From Scortum barcoo (taxonomy: Eukaryota > Chordata > Actinopteri > Centrarchiformes > Terapontidae), in NCBI GenBank assembly GCA_023238725.1, contig CM041552.1, positions 13,555,147 through 13,619,146 of the forward strand: a DNA stretch of 64,000 nucleotides. The letters are read 5' to 3'. A program made the translations under genes and the position numbers. The notes under the pieces were generated by a model. It was not told the DNA's origin. It saw nothing but the letters and a program-made list of their open reading frames with translations, and searched no databases. Shown piece after piece: positions 35,901 to 47,151 of this stretch; the stretch's first letter is position 1, and each line of letters opens with the position of its first letter.

Positions 35901-38648
35901 TTACAATAGATTTACTTTTTCATTATTTGAGGCATTGATTCCCCATTTAGGCACATGTAAAACACTGCATGTTTGAGAGCGTAATGTGTGTGAATGATGG
36001 CATAGGATTATGTGTGTGAGCACCCCACTTAACTCGTCCTAAGCAGAGCCATGTGCGTTGCCCTGCCAAAAAACACTCCGTCTCCCTCTCCCTCCCGGAC
36101 AACTCGAGAGCAAATTGCCAGCTAATGGAACCACTGCCTGCACTTGTCAGTTCACTTTGGACAAGCAGAGGAACCACACAAACACATTGACACACACACA
36201 GAGGCATGTGGTTTCACTCACACGTTTAGTAATTTATTTGTGGAAAAAGAAGTGAAAAATGAGAGAGAATGGCAGAGAAATGAAACAAGGATCATGTGCG
36301 CCTTGACTGAAACCTTGACAATCTTTTTGAAAGTAATGAAACACTTTCTCAGCATGCGCATGAGTTTTTCTATTTGAAATTTGTCTTCCTTTTTTGTTCT
36401 GTCTATCCGCTCCAGTTTTGGCAGAGTTGAGGACATGAGGAGGAAGTGGAGCTAGATGGATCGTCCAAAGGATACGTGGCCAACTGTCGTATGATTGGCT
36501 GAACAAAGAGCAGAACACTTCTGTGACTGGTTGAACAGAGAGCTCGACGTTGCGATTTTGGCTTGAAATCAAAGCATGAAAAATGTAATTATTTTAAATG
36601 CAGTCAACAGTGGGGTTTTTTTTCGGTGTGGAAGTTTGCCAGATTTCTGTGTAAACTCTGTGGGATATTGACACTCAGAAAAAGTGGGATAACAAAGTGC
36701 GCGTCCCGTCTCTTATGTGCTACTGCAGATGTGTAATGAATGACATTCATGCCATCGCTCCAACATGTGGCATCATTTTCAAAAGCGCATAGCAAATCAA
36801 ATCCATCTTTTGACTCCTTCATGTGAATATTAATAACTTCCGCCTGTCCTACTAAAGATTAAAAGGGTTTAGGTTTCATAAATTGGATAGAAATATATAG
36901 AGATATATTTAATAATAAAATAGAAATTTTATTGACCTTGGTTGCATCAGCAATAACTTTATGTAGTAATGAGAGGAGAAAAAAATGTTATCAATATATA
37001 TAGTTTCAGTCGTCCTGTTACATATAACTTATATATACAGAGTTTTTCCTGCCATTTTTCAGAGGATGGTGTTCAGAAAAGGTCGATACGCTTACTGGTC
37101 GGTGCTGCTACACTTCTCAAAAATCACCCTATCACCAGCTGTGATTGGTAAAAAGAAGGAAAATCTTCTACCTCTGTGCACGGGACGTGTCGGCTACGAG
37201 AAGCGACAGATGTTGTGGAGGGGAGAGGCTTCCCCCCCCTCAGAGGGTGCAGTGTTTTCTCTTTCTATTCATTTCTTGATCTCTCTTTCTGTGTTCGCCT
37301 CTCTCTCTCCTTCTCCTTCTCCTTGTCCAATCTTGACAGCAGTTCATAAAAAAAATGATTTTTTAGAAACTTCTTTATGAGACAAGCCTCTGTTCTGTCA
37401 GAAGACAACTTTATGTTATTCCACTGAAGAGGGGAAACTAATAGTGCTATGTTTTTTACAGGGCACTATTCCAGTTGTGTCTTGGGTGTTTAATTAAGTG
37501 TAGTTTCCCTTTAGTAGTGGAATGTGTGTCTGCTTTTTGTCGGCCCGTTCCTCTGTGCCTTTTACAGTCCACCCACATGGTTTGTCTCAGCGTTTATGAT
37601 TTTTCTTATACCGGAGTTGTGAGGTTCCTAAATCACTTAAGCACACGGGGCCGAGCAGTCCACATTTAAACAATAAAAGGCTGTTATGCTAAGGGCCCTC
37701 AGATCTCCCACCACTTCATAAATACATGCGTATAAAAGGCAGAAAAATACATCTTCCCTGACCAGAGAGAGAGGGAGAGCGAGCGTCTGAGAGCACACCT
37801 GCTAATTGGAGCCAGCTTGATGTGAAGCGCGACTGTCTGCTCTGTCTTCTCCATAAGTCCCAATCGTTTTTTCTTTTCTTATTCATTCATTCTCCCCCCT
37901 TCGTTGTCCTTGACTCCCCAACTTTTATAACCTTTTTTTTTCCCCCTTATGTTATCGCCGCTTTTCCCTCCAAAGCCTCCTGCCGTCCTTCATCATGTAT
38001 CGTCTCCCCTTGTCTGTCTCTTTCTCCTCCTCCTCTTCTGTCCTTCAACATTGTCTGCCTCCCGTCTTTCCACCCTCTTGCAGATGGAGGCAATGACAAC
38101 GAAAACAACTCTCTGCTAACTTGGCATAACTAATTGTTCCGGGCCGTGATGGATGGACGGGCAGAGGGGAAAAAAGTGGGGTTTCAGTTGCGTGAGTGGC
38201 TGTGAGCGAGTTGGCAAGTTAGCACCTAGTCCAAGTGCGACCTCCACTTGACCTCGCGTCTGGGCCGAGCGGCTGAGCAGGAGCCCCCCTCGGCTCAAGC
38301 TGCTAATGGGTGTCATGTCGAGCTGCGGCTGCACAGAGGTCGGAGGTCGCGGGTGCACACCAGACGGCCAAGTTTAGGATTGCGATGAGGAGGCTGAGTG
38401 ACACTCGGCATATGCGCCAATGAAGACGCTGGGTAATCAACACGTGCACGTTCAAAGACACACAGACACACACACACAAACGTGCACAAATACACAAATG
38501 CATGGGCACACGGGAACCACATCTTGCTGTAGAAAGTCATCTTTTCCCTCATCGTTGGCTGGCTATCGTAGGTTCATATAGATCTGAGGGGTCTTTGAAG
38601 GCCTTTGAACTCTGCTAAATGACTTGACCTTGTGGCTTGTGGCTGTAA

Positions 38649-38685
<37 letters not shown>

Positions 38686-39498
38686 TAGGGGGCGAGTGAG
38701 TGGGTGGCCTGCATGAGGTCTCATTTCTGCCTCACAGCATAGCAGGGCATTGCAGACGTTTGTGTTGACGACTGCTAAATTAAAAGCAAACTGAAGATTA
38801 TGACAAATCTAAACATTGCTTTTATGAAGCAGAGGGGGACGAAGAAAAAACATTTCTGTGAATCTTTCATGCTCTGTCTTTGCTGTGTTAATTGTGCTCA
38901 CAATCAGCTACTTTGCAGTGATTCCTTGTGTGTTATTTACTGCTCGTGTGTGTGTGAGAGAGTGTGTGTGTATATGTATGTTTCTGTGTGGGTGTGCATG
39001 GTGGATGACTGAGTGTGTGTGCGTGCATGTACTGTGAACCGAGGGAACAGATAATGTGGCTGCTTGGAAGGAGGAAGCAGCTTGGGAAATGATTTCAACA
39101 GCTCTCATAATTAGAGGAATATCATAAATTAAACTTGTGTCTGCCGTTGCGTTTGAAGAGCACTCAAAAGTAATAAATTCTGGATGGTTAACATATTTGC
39201 ATTCCATTCAGCAGGCAGCGTCAGGCAGGAACAGCTGTTTTCCACGTCTTTTGGCAGCAGGAAATGCACATTGCTCACTCAAGGTGCTTTTTAGACACAT
39301 TGAAATGGCAGAAAAAAGAAAAGTGACTTTTAACTTGAACATGAAGCTGCTGCTGTGTGCTCTGTCACTGGAAATAACTCGGCGGGGAACAGCACATTAA
39401 TGAAGTTCTTCAAATGTGGATCTTCTCCCTTTCAATAGGCCTGTTTCTTTTTCAATCTGTCTATCGCTTGGAAAAGTCGACTGGCAAGCTTTTTTGTA

Positions 39499-39543
<45 letters not shown>

Positions 39544-42500
39544 GTGCGCGTTTGCGTTTGTGTGTGTGTTTGTGTGTGTGTGAGTGGCTGAAGAGTGCTC
39601 CAATCTAAGGTTTTGCTGTTACTTGATAGGTCCGTAGCACCAGCAGGGTGGGTTGATTTAGGGTGTTTTATTAAAAACAAACATTGTAGATAACAAATTA
39701 TACATAGTAATGGTTTGAAACTAATTTTATGGTTTAAAAACATTACCATAGCATTTAAAAAAGTAATTTTATTTTGAACAAAAACTGTATTGTACTTTTC
39801 AAAGCCAATTTAGACCAGATAGCTCCATTTTTACATTTTAACAGATTGAATAGGGCACCATCCATCATCATCTGCCAGTCTATACAACATTACATAGTAA
39901 ATATTCTTTGAAGACATATTGTTATTTTAATTATTGTGGTTTTAGTTACAATTTAATAGTTGTCGGTTCAGTCCTGCACCACCTCTGGGCTAGACTCTAC
40001 TCTATTATACTTTTCCCTCTCCAGTCTTTCCAAAATGCTGAAACGTGGAACCGAGATTTTCTGGCTATATTTTAAGCTTAATGGGCATCTACTGCTGCAC
40101 TTGCTTGTGGGAGCTGACTACCTCATCATTTTACAAAGATTAGATAATGACCGGGAGAGGACCTATGGCTTAGATCTTATAAAAGTCTGACTTGCAGTAC
40201 AAATCTTTTTTTACATTTTTTTTTAAATATCTTTGTTAAAATGACAATGAAATGCTCAAAGTTTTACCAGCGAGTACAGTTGTAGATAGCCATTAAGCTT
40301 GAAAAAGAATTTTAAAAAATGCACAGATAACAGACACAGAGTCACATTTCAGCTTTTTGGAAAGATTAAGGAAAAAAGACAAATACACTGTGCAGTGGAG
40401 GGTAAGGCTACAGAAGCTGGCCTAGAGCTTAGTTTAGAAGTGGATCAGCGCTTCAGCTTGTTTACTACTGTAGTATGATGCAAAACTTTCAGTTAAACAG
40501 TTCCAAATCCTAATTTCATTAATATGATCAATCATTTGTATTCTTTATCATTGATAGAACATCTAACCAGGAAACGGAGATGGTCATTTTTAAACATGAT
40601 ATTACAGCTGTGTGTCTTTGTCCCATGATAACTTGCTTTTAATGTACGTTTTGTAAGAGAGACTCTGGTCAGACAGGGGTCACTGTTGCCAGCGCCCACT
40701 GAAATGCGATAGGGTTAAAGTTACAAAGCCATTAATCATTGCCGTGCAACACCAGCTTAATGGACAGGGACTGCGCTCGGGGCATCGCTGAGAACATCAC
40801 TTTCAGTTATGCTGGTGCTCTCCGCCACGGGACAAATACAATGTGGATACAAACTTGTTGTTTTCTTTCCGGCAGAGGATGGTGGTTGGCTGGGGCGGGA
40901 TACGAAGAAACAATATGAATGTCCCTCACTGCTGCTCAAACTGGGGGGAAGATAAGGTTAAAGAAATACTGTGGATGGTTGGTCTTTTTGTATGTTTGTG
41001 TCCACGTGTTCCTCCACTGCGTAGCATGAATAATGATTTAACCGGGGGTCAGATTCCATTGGAGATGCTCACCTGTATCTGACACTAGTGGTATCGCGTA
41101 ACTGCCATTAATGTCCAATTTTCAATGAAAACAGAAATAGAATACAGACTGATAAGGGTAACACACCATCCAGCTTCACACCCGACCACATAATTACCCC
41201 AATGGGCCGTGGTGAGGGATCATATCCTGGCGCGCACCAGGGGGTCAGCGGCGATAAGCTTCAGCCGAGCTCCCAACATGCAGCATAATTACTCTATTGA
41301 TAATTCACCAGGAAAATGGTCCCAGCCAATTGCAGAGCTCCGATTTAATGGATTGGACAGCGAAACGAGGGAGGAATAGAGGCAGAAGGCAGTGAGTGGG
41401 CAGCATACGTGTGTGTGTGTGTGTGGAGTGCATGCAGCGCGCACGCACGCACACACACACACGCTGGGTGGGTGTTGCGCGTGGGGGCGACCAGCAAGGG
41501 CCTTTTATTAGAAATGAAAATATGTTTAGGCCATAGGGGGACCCATTTTCCCTGGAGATAATAAGGCCAATAAAATGTAAAGCAGGGGAAGGGCTTGGCA
41601 TGGGGTCCAACTGTGGCTGTTTATCTGTGTGTGTCCTGCATTAGCCCATTTATCCCCAGCCTCAAATTAGCTAATCATTCTCCAAGGGGAAGGACTTGGT
41701 CAGGAAATTGACATTTAGCAGCATAGGCTCACTCTATTAACTACAGTAAATTTAATTTGCTGCACACCCCAGAAGTGGGCTGTTTTCTTTGCCATCAGAG
41801 TGAGAACGGGAGAGAAAGAGAGACACACACAGACAGAGAAACAGAAAAAGAGAGAGAGATTGTGTTTATTGCATCTGCTGCTTCTGGCCACAATTTGCTT
41901 GGCTGTAAATATAAGACTTAGGCTTGGAACACAGCAACTCTGTTGTATTTCCCCTCATGTACTGTTGATTACAAACATACGCAGGCATTGTCAACACATA
42001 GATTCGCTCATTCCAAGGTCTGTTTGGGCCATTGATGGATTATCTCGCCTGGAGACTCCAAACCTCCAAAAATGCCAATGTTTTTCTTTTCTTTTTTTTT
42101 CCTCCATTGGCTGTGATTCTCTGACTAGCCTAATCGTAGCTCCGGTAAACGCTGTATCACATATGCTAAATCACGTGTTCTGTGACTGATGACTGCTTTC
42201 ACCTCTGCCTCTGAATCAGATGTTTCAAAATGATTATTTCTGATAATCACTGCAGGGCGTCTTCTTTAGTGTCTGTTCTGCAGAATGTAACGAGACTAGC
42301 TTTACTGTGGGAACGGTTGTTAATGCAGAGAAAAAAAAGGATTGCTGCTCAATTAAATGTAGTATTATTCTAACTAAGGCTGAAACTATTAGTTAATAAT
42401 TGATTAGCCCATCGACAGAGAAATAATCAACAAATATTTTAACATCTGTTTTCAAGCAAAAAGTCCAAATACTTGCTGGTAAAAGCTTTTCAAAGGTAAT

Positions 42501-44794
42501 GATTTGCTGTCATTCTTTGTCATATTTGATTAGAAACTGAACAATTTGGGGGTTTTGGACTGGTGGTCGAACAAAACATGCAATTTGAAGACATAATTTT
42601 TGGCTTCTTTTTGGGCTTTGGGAAACTACAGCAGGTACTTTTTACTGTTTTCTGACATTTTATTGATAAACCAATAATTGAGAAAATAATTGGCAGATTG
42701 ATGAATGAAGGTAATTACAAGATGCAGGCCTGGTTTTGACTTTCTTACAAGTAATTTGCTGGGGTTTATTTGTCCTCTGTGAGAGTTTCTGTGGGCTTTG
42801 AATTGTTGTTTGAATAATAAGAGTTGAAAAATCAGCTGATTCATCACTAATGACTATAATCATCATAATCATAATAAAGTTATATGTTATGTCTTCAGTG
42901 ATATTGGTTATTTTCTAACCGTCACATATGAAATGGATTTATTCACTGCAGATTGCACCTCTGTGGATTCAATATGTTTTTTTTGTTCTGTTTTGTTTTT
43001 TTGTTTTTTTTTCAAAGGGAGTCTCTCTCCTCGAGACCTTGAACTAGTGCAGTGACTCTCCAGTGATCAGGATGGCCCCGGCCTAATTGATTGCAACAGT
43101 TGTCAGAGTGTTGTCTGTTAGGATGGTGACAGGCGTCTGAAGAAAATGATTAGTTTTCTGTCGGGAGAGAGACAGCTCTGGATGTCCCAAACTGCAAACT
43201 AATAAAGGGGGGAAAGCAATAAAGCTCGTGGACAGCAGGTTTGACTGTTTTTATAGACAAATCAATAAAATGATAGATGATGGAAAATAACGGCATCTCA
43301 GCTGCCGATTTCTACTGGGGTTTCGGATCGTGGTCCTTTCCATGCGCGCGCGGACTCACATACACACACACCTACACACACAGGCAGATGTACACTGACA
43401 CAGGATGTAGGCACATACACGCAGAATATGTTGAACTGTTTTGTCTGCATTGATAGGGACATTTGCAGTGACACATAAATAAGTGTTAATGTTTTGGTCA
43501 TTTTTGTGTGTGTACACTTTCAGCCCTCTGATGTTAAAATGGTGTGTGTGTTCATGTTTGTGTGTCATAACTAACAAAGTAAATCTCCCGCTGTAAATCT
43601 TTTTGAGACCAGAGGGGCAGTGTCAGGATCAATACCTAGGACAGGCCCTCCTCTGAGCCCGCCTCTAATTGGCTCTATTTCTACAGTTTCATTGTGTGTG
43701 TGTGTGTGTGTGTCACGGTGTAAGTGATGGTATATAACCGTATTATTCGTCCATCCAATGAAAGATGAATTGTCCACTCTGAGAAGATTTTATTCTAGTG
43801 GGTTTTATTTCGAGTTTGGTTATAGATGGAGGGTTTCATTGTTTTGATAGAAAGTCACCATCTCCACAAAGTTGGTCTCACATTAGGTTGGGTGTCATTT
43901 ACGCCATCGATCTTTTGATTCCAGTTCTCATTGGTTCAGATTTTGAAAATGTCTCTGTACATCTTCATTTAATGCAACATTATGTTGCTTGCATATTAAC
44001 TGAAATCAAAATATAGTGAAAGCAAAAAAACGTGTATTTTCAAGGGATTTACTTAGCCCTAAATGTCATAAAGGAATAAATGAACACTTGCTTTAGCTGA
44101 TTCTGAAGTATTGTGACCATTTTGCAGTTAAGTCTTGGAGCGAGAAATCGTTGTACAAAAGCCATTATTTTCTCAAAAAAGCAATTAACTGAATCGTGTG
44201 GACTGCAGTGCATCCACCTCATGTGTTTTCCTCTGCGGGAACATGTTCCATAGTTCCTACTACTCTTATGTCTGTGTCTTATCACTGTTGCCACACACAG
44301 GCAGAATTGACTGCCACTTCTCAGCTTCTCAGCCACATTTGCTGGGAGTGATCAAGAGGCATTCTGGGAAATACAGGCAGTAAGTAACTGAAGTAGGAGC
44401 AGACAAGGCAGAAAGGGAGAAAGGTGATCTAACTAATTATAAGACTTAGAACAGGTTGGTGATATTTAATACTGCAATAAAATGTGAAGGCTCATTTGTG
44501 GAAGCATATCATTTTTTCCTTAGTTTGTTCTTTTATCAGTGTCTTTTACAGCTTCAAACTTACATCTTGTCACCTTCCATCTCTTCTCTTCTCCAGGTCT
44601 CATTCTCACCACCGGCGGTCTTGCAGCAGGAGCGGCAGCCGGCGAGGAACACACAGCCGCAAAAAGAGCTGCAGTCACAGCAGAGAACGGGACCGGAGCC
44701 GACGCAAGGGCCGCGACCGGGACCGGGAGAGGGACAGAGGAAGAGACAGAGACAAAGACAAAGACAAGAGTAAAGACAAGGCAGACAAAAAGGG
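24135..44794 (+). CDS. rsrc1: rsrc1, arginine/serine-rich coiled-coil protein 1 (first three coding exons, partial)
   Basis: The visible coding sequence joins 24135-24316, 27278-27400 and 44597-44794: 503 nt, 167 codons plus two bases. It begins MGRHSSDSEDDSRSRRKRK, closely following the MGRRSSDTEEESRSKRKKK start of vertebrate RSRC1. It continues as an RS domain: a 14-serine run, repeated RS/SR dipeptides, then RD/KD repeats ending DKDKDKSKDKADKKG. RSRC1 is a nuclear speckle-associated protein that takes part in 3' splice-site selection and alternative splicing. Mammalian RSRC1 is about 330 residues, so roughly half the protein, including the conserved C-terminal coiled-coil part, lies beyond the right edge. 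All three internal junctions are phase 2. The neighbour shox2 in head-to-head orientation repeats the vertebrate SHOX2-RSRC1 arrangement. Confidence 0.92.
24317..27277 (+). other. rsrc1: rsrc1 intron 1
   Basis: This 2961-nt GT-AG intron is ordinary AT-rich sequence without a recognised repeat. The only low-complexity runs are a G-run near 26667 and short TG runs near 25915 and 26558. No alternative RS-type exon was found. Confidence 0.85.
27278..27400 (+). CDS. rsrc1: rsrc1 coding exon 2
   Basis: This exon has 123 nt (41 codons) between acceptor GTGCTCCAG and donor AGGAG/GTAACG. It completes the split arginine codon and encodes RRRRSSSSSRSSSRRRRSRS followed by AERDKGRSHRSHRSRSRDR. It is symmetrical (phase 2 in, phase 2 out), so skipping it would keep the frame. 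Confidence 0.92.
29390..29600 (+). repeat. Interspersed repeat family copy A
   Basis: Landmarks are CTGAAATGATTAGTTGATGC, CTTCTCAAATTGCTGCTTTT, GTCAACTGAATCTCTTTGGG and TTTTATAGATCAAATGATTG. These align in order with copies at 42378, 55281 and 60645 and, inverted, at 56925. I recognise the family from percomorph genomes, where copies begin GCTGCAACTAACGATTA and end with its reverse complement. Confidence 0.65.
31655..31830 (-). mobile_element. Probable degenerate tRNA-derived SINE (minus strand)
   Basis: On the minus strand an A-box-like TGACTTAGTGG (31809-31819) is followed by AACCAGAAGACCTCGG and a decayed B box (GGCAATGAAACT against GGTTCGAAACT), and ends in an (ATT)n tail at about 31658-31674. 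The order head, A box, B box, microsatellite tail fits a SINE. No target duplication was identified. Confidence 0.45.
34790..35225. promoter_or_regulatory. Candidate conserved TAAT-rich block in rsrc1 intron 2
   Basis: Dense homeodomain-type cores include ACATTAATTAGAACC, GATAATTAGAAAC, GCAATTAATGGAGG, GATTAATTACGGGAG, GCATAATTATTTTC, and TCTAATTATT followed by TCTAATTGGC. The sequence is unique, without simple repeats, and sharply different in texture from its surroundings. It resembles an ancient developmental enhancer; given the location, shox2 is the obvious candidate target. Confidence 0.45.
38651..38681. repeat. (GT)n microsatellite
   Basis: An uninterrupted GT run of about 15 units in rsrc1 intron 2. 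Confidence 0.95.
39502..39539. repeat. (TG)n microsatellite
   Basis: About 19 TG units, followed by an imperfect TG/TTTG-rich tail to about 39582. The long overlapping Cys/Val and His/Thr reading frames here are artefacts of the repeat. Confidence 0.95.
41035..41680. promoter_or_regulatory. Candidate conserved block in rsrc1 intron 2
   Basis: Unique sequence contains AATAATGATTTAACC, TGCCATTAATGTCC, CACATAATTACCCC, GCATAATTACTC, TTGATAATTCACC, CCAGCCAATTGCAG and TTAGCTAATCATTC. It is interrupted by TG/CA runs at about 41408-41463. Judged as regulatory by texture only. Confidence 0.4.
42378..42725 (+). repeat. Interspersed repeat family copy B (most complete)
   Basis: It runs from GGCTGAAACTATTAGTTAAT through CTTTTCAAAGGTAATGATTT, AACAATTTGGGGGTTTTGGA, GTCGAACAAAACATGCAATT and TTCTGACATTTTATTGATAA to ATTGAGAAAATAATTGGCAG. 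The two ends are loosely inverted, as expected for a non-autonomous DNA element. No ORF. Confidence 0.7.
44597..44794 (+). CDS. rsrc1: rsrc1 coding exon 3
   Basis: This exon has 198 nt (66 codons), again phase 2 to phase 2, with acceptor CTTCTCTTCTCCAG and a strong donor GTAAGT. It encodes RSHSHHRRSCSRSGSRRGTH, a KKSCSHSRERDRSRRKGRD segment comparable to the RRKGRDK region of mammalian RSRC1, and an RD/KD alternating tail. Overlapping frames on both strands are shadows of its purine-rich codons. Confidence 0.92.
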
Positions 44795-46468
44795 GTAAGT
44801 GATGGATGACTTTGCACATGCAACAATATATGTGGGGGTAAACACAAGCATACCAAACAAGTGTTGGGTAGGTCCAGCTCAATCTAAACTGCAGGTTCCA
44901 CGGGAGCAGAGAATACCTTGGTCTTTATAATGCAGACTTAAATATGGGGCTCAGTCTCAGCTCCTCCATCAGCACATCCATCACATGATCCTTCCATCCA
45001 TCAATCCATCACTCCCTTTCTTCCTGCATTTCCCATTGCAATCAAGCACCAGGCGATACTGGCCTTGTAATGTGATATGATTCCCTCTTGTAAGAGAAGA
45101 TATCATGGAGATTTAAGAATAGACGGTAGGTAGGAGCCCTGCACAGGTCCAGCTTTTAGAGAATGTTTTGGTCACCATATGATGTCTGATGCCTTTAACT
45201 CCACTTTTCACCCTCTGGGCCTGGCCGCAATAAGTCTAGAAACTCAACAAGATCATATGCATCTCCAGTGTCTTTTGTGCTTATACCAAGAAAAAAAAAC
45301 CAATAAATGAGAGCTCCTTATTAAGGTGAGAAATATTTGCAAATCTTCACTTGCAAGCTTATATCTTCCAAAGGCTGTAATACACTCTGGAAACAGGTTT
45401 AGAGTAGTGGACCTTTAAACAGCGGTACACTCCACTTCAAGCCTAACTACCTTAGAGGCCTCTCTTTGCCTCTACCAGTATAGCACCCTGAATCCCTTCC
45501 CAGCACGCCTTGTTCCAATGTGATTGGAGGCCACGGTAATACGACTGGTACCCAGTTGTTTTGTGTCATATTGAATGGCACAGATGTGCGTATCAGACTC
45601 TGGATCCCAGGAGTGGTGCAGACCAGCTGCTGTGCTTCACTTCAGTATATGTGACTCCAGCTCCCCAGGTAAACTGTATCAAAACTTATGGTGTAGTTTA
45701 TGTTTTCTCCTAGTCAGTTAACAGATAACTTTACAATTAAATGCATAGAAAAGTGTGTATTATATTGATCAACTTTTGCTATTTTTATGATATACACATC
45801 CAAGGGTTAATCCAGATATTGTTTTTTCAGATAAAGGAATACTTTGCACATAAACTTGTCAGTAACAAAACATTTTTAGATTTTACTTTCTAGGCCTTTC
45901 ATTGGCTTTAGTATCAGAAATATGCAGTAATAGCCAAATGGCAATTTATGATTTTATCTCCATTTGATCTGACTGAAATGATCTCCATTTCTCAGATGTA
46001 TTCTTGATGCAACAGTGCAATCAGATGATGACACTTATCACTGCAGCAATGCGCTTAGAGGCAAAATGCAGTATATCTAAGAACATAAAAAAACTGTCAC
46101 AGCACTTTAACAACTTTTTGTCTGGGTTTCTGTGTGTGCCGTATCTCATTAAGTGAAGTAAATGCTAATTATTGAGAAAATGTATCTTTGACAGTGAAAC
46201 TCAACTAAGATTTTTAAAACGCCACTCATTTTATGTATTTAGCAAGCACTTATACATAGATATAACTGAGGAAAACATGCGCATGATTAGAAATAAGGGT
46301 CACACATTTACATATTATTCAAGGTATAGTTTCTTGTTTATTTAGAATCACACAAAGTGCAAATGTAAATCGTCTTTCAAATAAAGTAATTATTCATAAG
46401 TTTAGTATAGTGGTCAGGAGAAAAGGAACAACAGATTTTCTTGGTAATAATAATAACAATAAAAAAAT

Positions 46469-46705
46469 CTTCTTTCCATGGCGCAGATGGCTCTCTGCTG
46501 TGGTGGTAGAGTGTGTGCACACATGTCCCTCGATGTCTCGGTGCAGCGGACCCTGGTTCGACTCCCGGCCGGTCTTCCCCCCCCTCTCTCTGTCCCGTCT
46601 TTCCTGTCTCTCTCACTGTTCTGTCCATATAAAAAAACAATGAAGGGTTTAAACCTCAAATAAATACAAAATACTATTTAAAAAAAAAAAAAAAAACTTC
46701 TTTCC
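46469..46705 (+). mobile_element. tRNA-derived SINE with 9-bp target-site duplication
   Basis: The element at 46478-46696 is bracketed by CTTCTTTCC (46469-46477 and 46697-46705). It has an A box TGGCGCAGATGG (46479-46490), a perfect B box GGTTCGACTCC (46555-46565), a pyrimidine-rich body (CTCTCTCTGTCCC) and a poly(A) tail at about 46680-46696. It is in the same orientation as rsrc1. The intact duplication and B box indicate a fairly recent insertion. It encodes no protein; mobilisation would depend on a partner LINE. Confidence 0.85.
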
Positions 46706-47132
46706 CTTTTTAAAGTTTACATAGTAACACCAGTTTCTTCATCCTTATGGAGGTGTCATTGGTCATCAGCAAAGACCTGCGTGCATGTGTGGACAAAACA
46801 TTGAGATTTGCTTTTAAAGGAAAGGTGCTCTGTTTATTTGAAGCTATTACATATTGCCTTTCTTAGATCAGTATCAGGAAAACAAATAAAGCTAACAGTG
46901 AAACGTAAGGCCAGCAGACTATATCTATTTTCTTATTAAGGCTTCAATATCCTTCAGCATCGATAGGAATCTCCTCTTTTATCTCTGACCTCGCTTTAGC
47001 TTGTTGGCGTGCATGTGTGTGTGCTGATATACGTGTTAAGTTTGATACATTGTGTGTGTGCGTGTACGTGTTTACACCTGTGGCAGTGTTAATATATTTC
47101 TTAACTGTCTATCCCCCTATCTGTCCTTACAG

Positions 47133-47151
47133 TTTACTTAAACCTGTGGAG
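47133..47151 (+). other. Candidate 19-nt micro-exon in rsrc1 intron 3
   Basis: A strong acceptor (CTGTCCTTACAG preceded by a long pyrimidine tract) is followed 19 nt later by a good donor (GAG/GTATGA). After the two bases left by exon 3 it would read GLLKPVE and change the phase to 0. It does not resemble a known RSRC1 segment, so it may be a chance pair of sites. Confidence 0.15.

Larger units (their letters stand above)
27401..44596 (+). other. rsrc1: rsrc1 intron 2 (17.2 kb)
   Basis: This long GT-AG intron contains CA/TG and CT microsatellites (28369-28411, 28559-28588, 32878-32911, 38651-38681, 39502-39539), a minus-strand SINE-like repeat (31655-31830), two copies of an interspersed family (29390-29600 and 42378-42725), and conserved-looking TAAT-rich blocks (34790-35225 and 41035-41680). 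Reading frames within it, including those over microsatellites, show no protein-like sequence. Confidence 0.85.

Noticed and set aside
46555..46565. Perfect tRNA B box, considered as a tRNA gene.
   Set aside because: A-box spacing is too wide, no cloverleaf stems are seen, and a poly(A) tail with target-site duplication shows a SINE.
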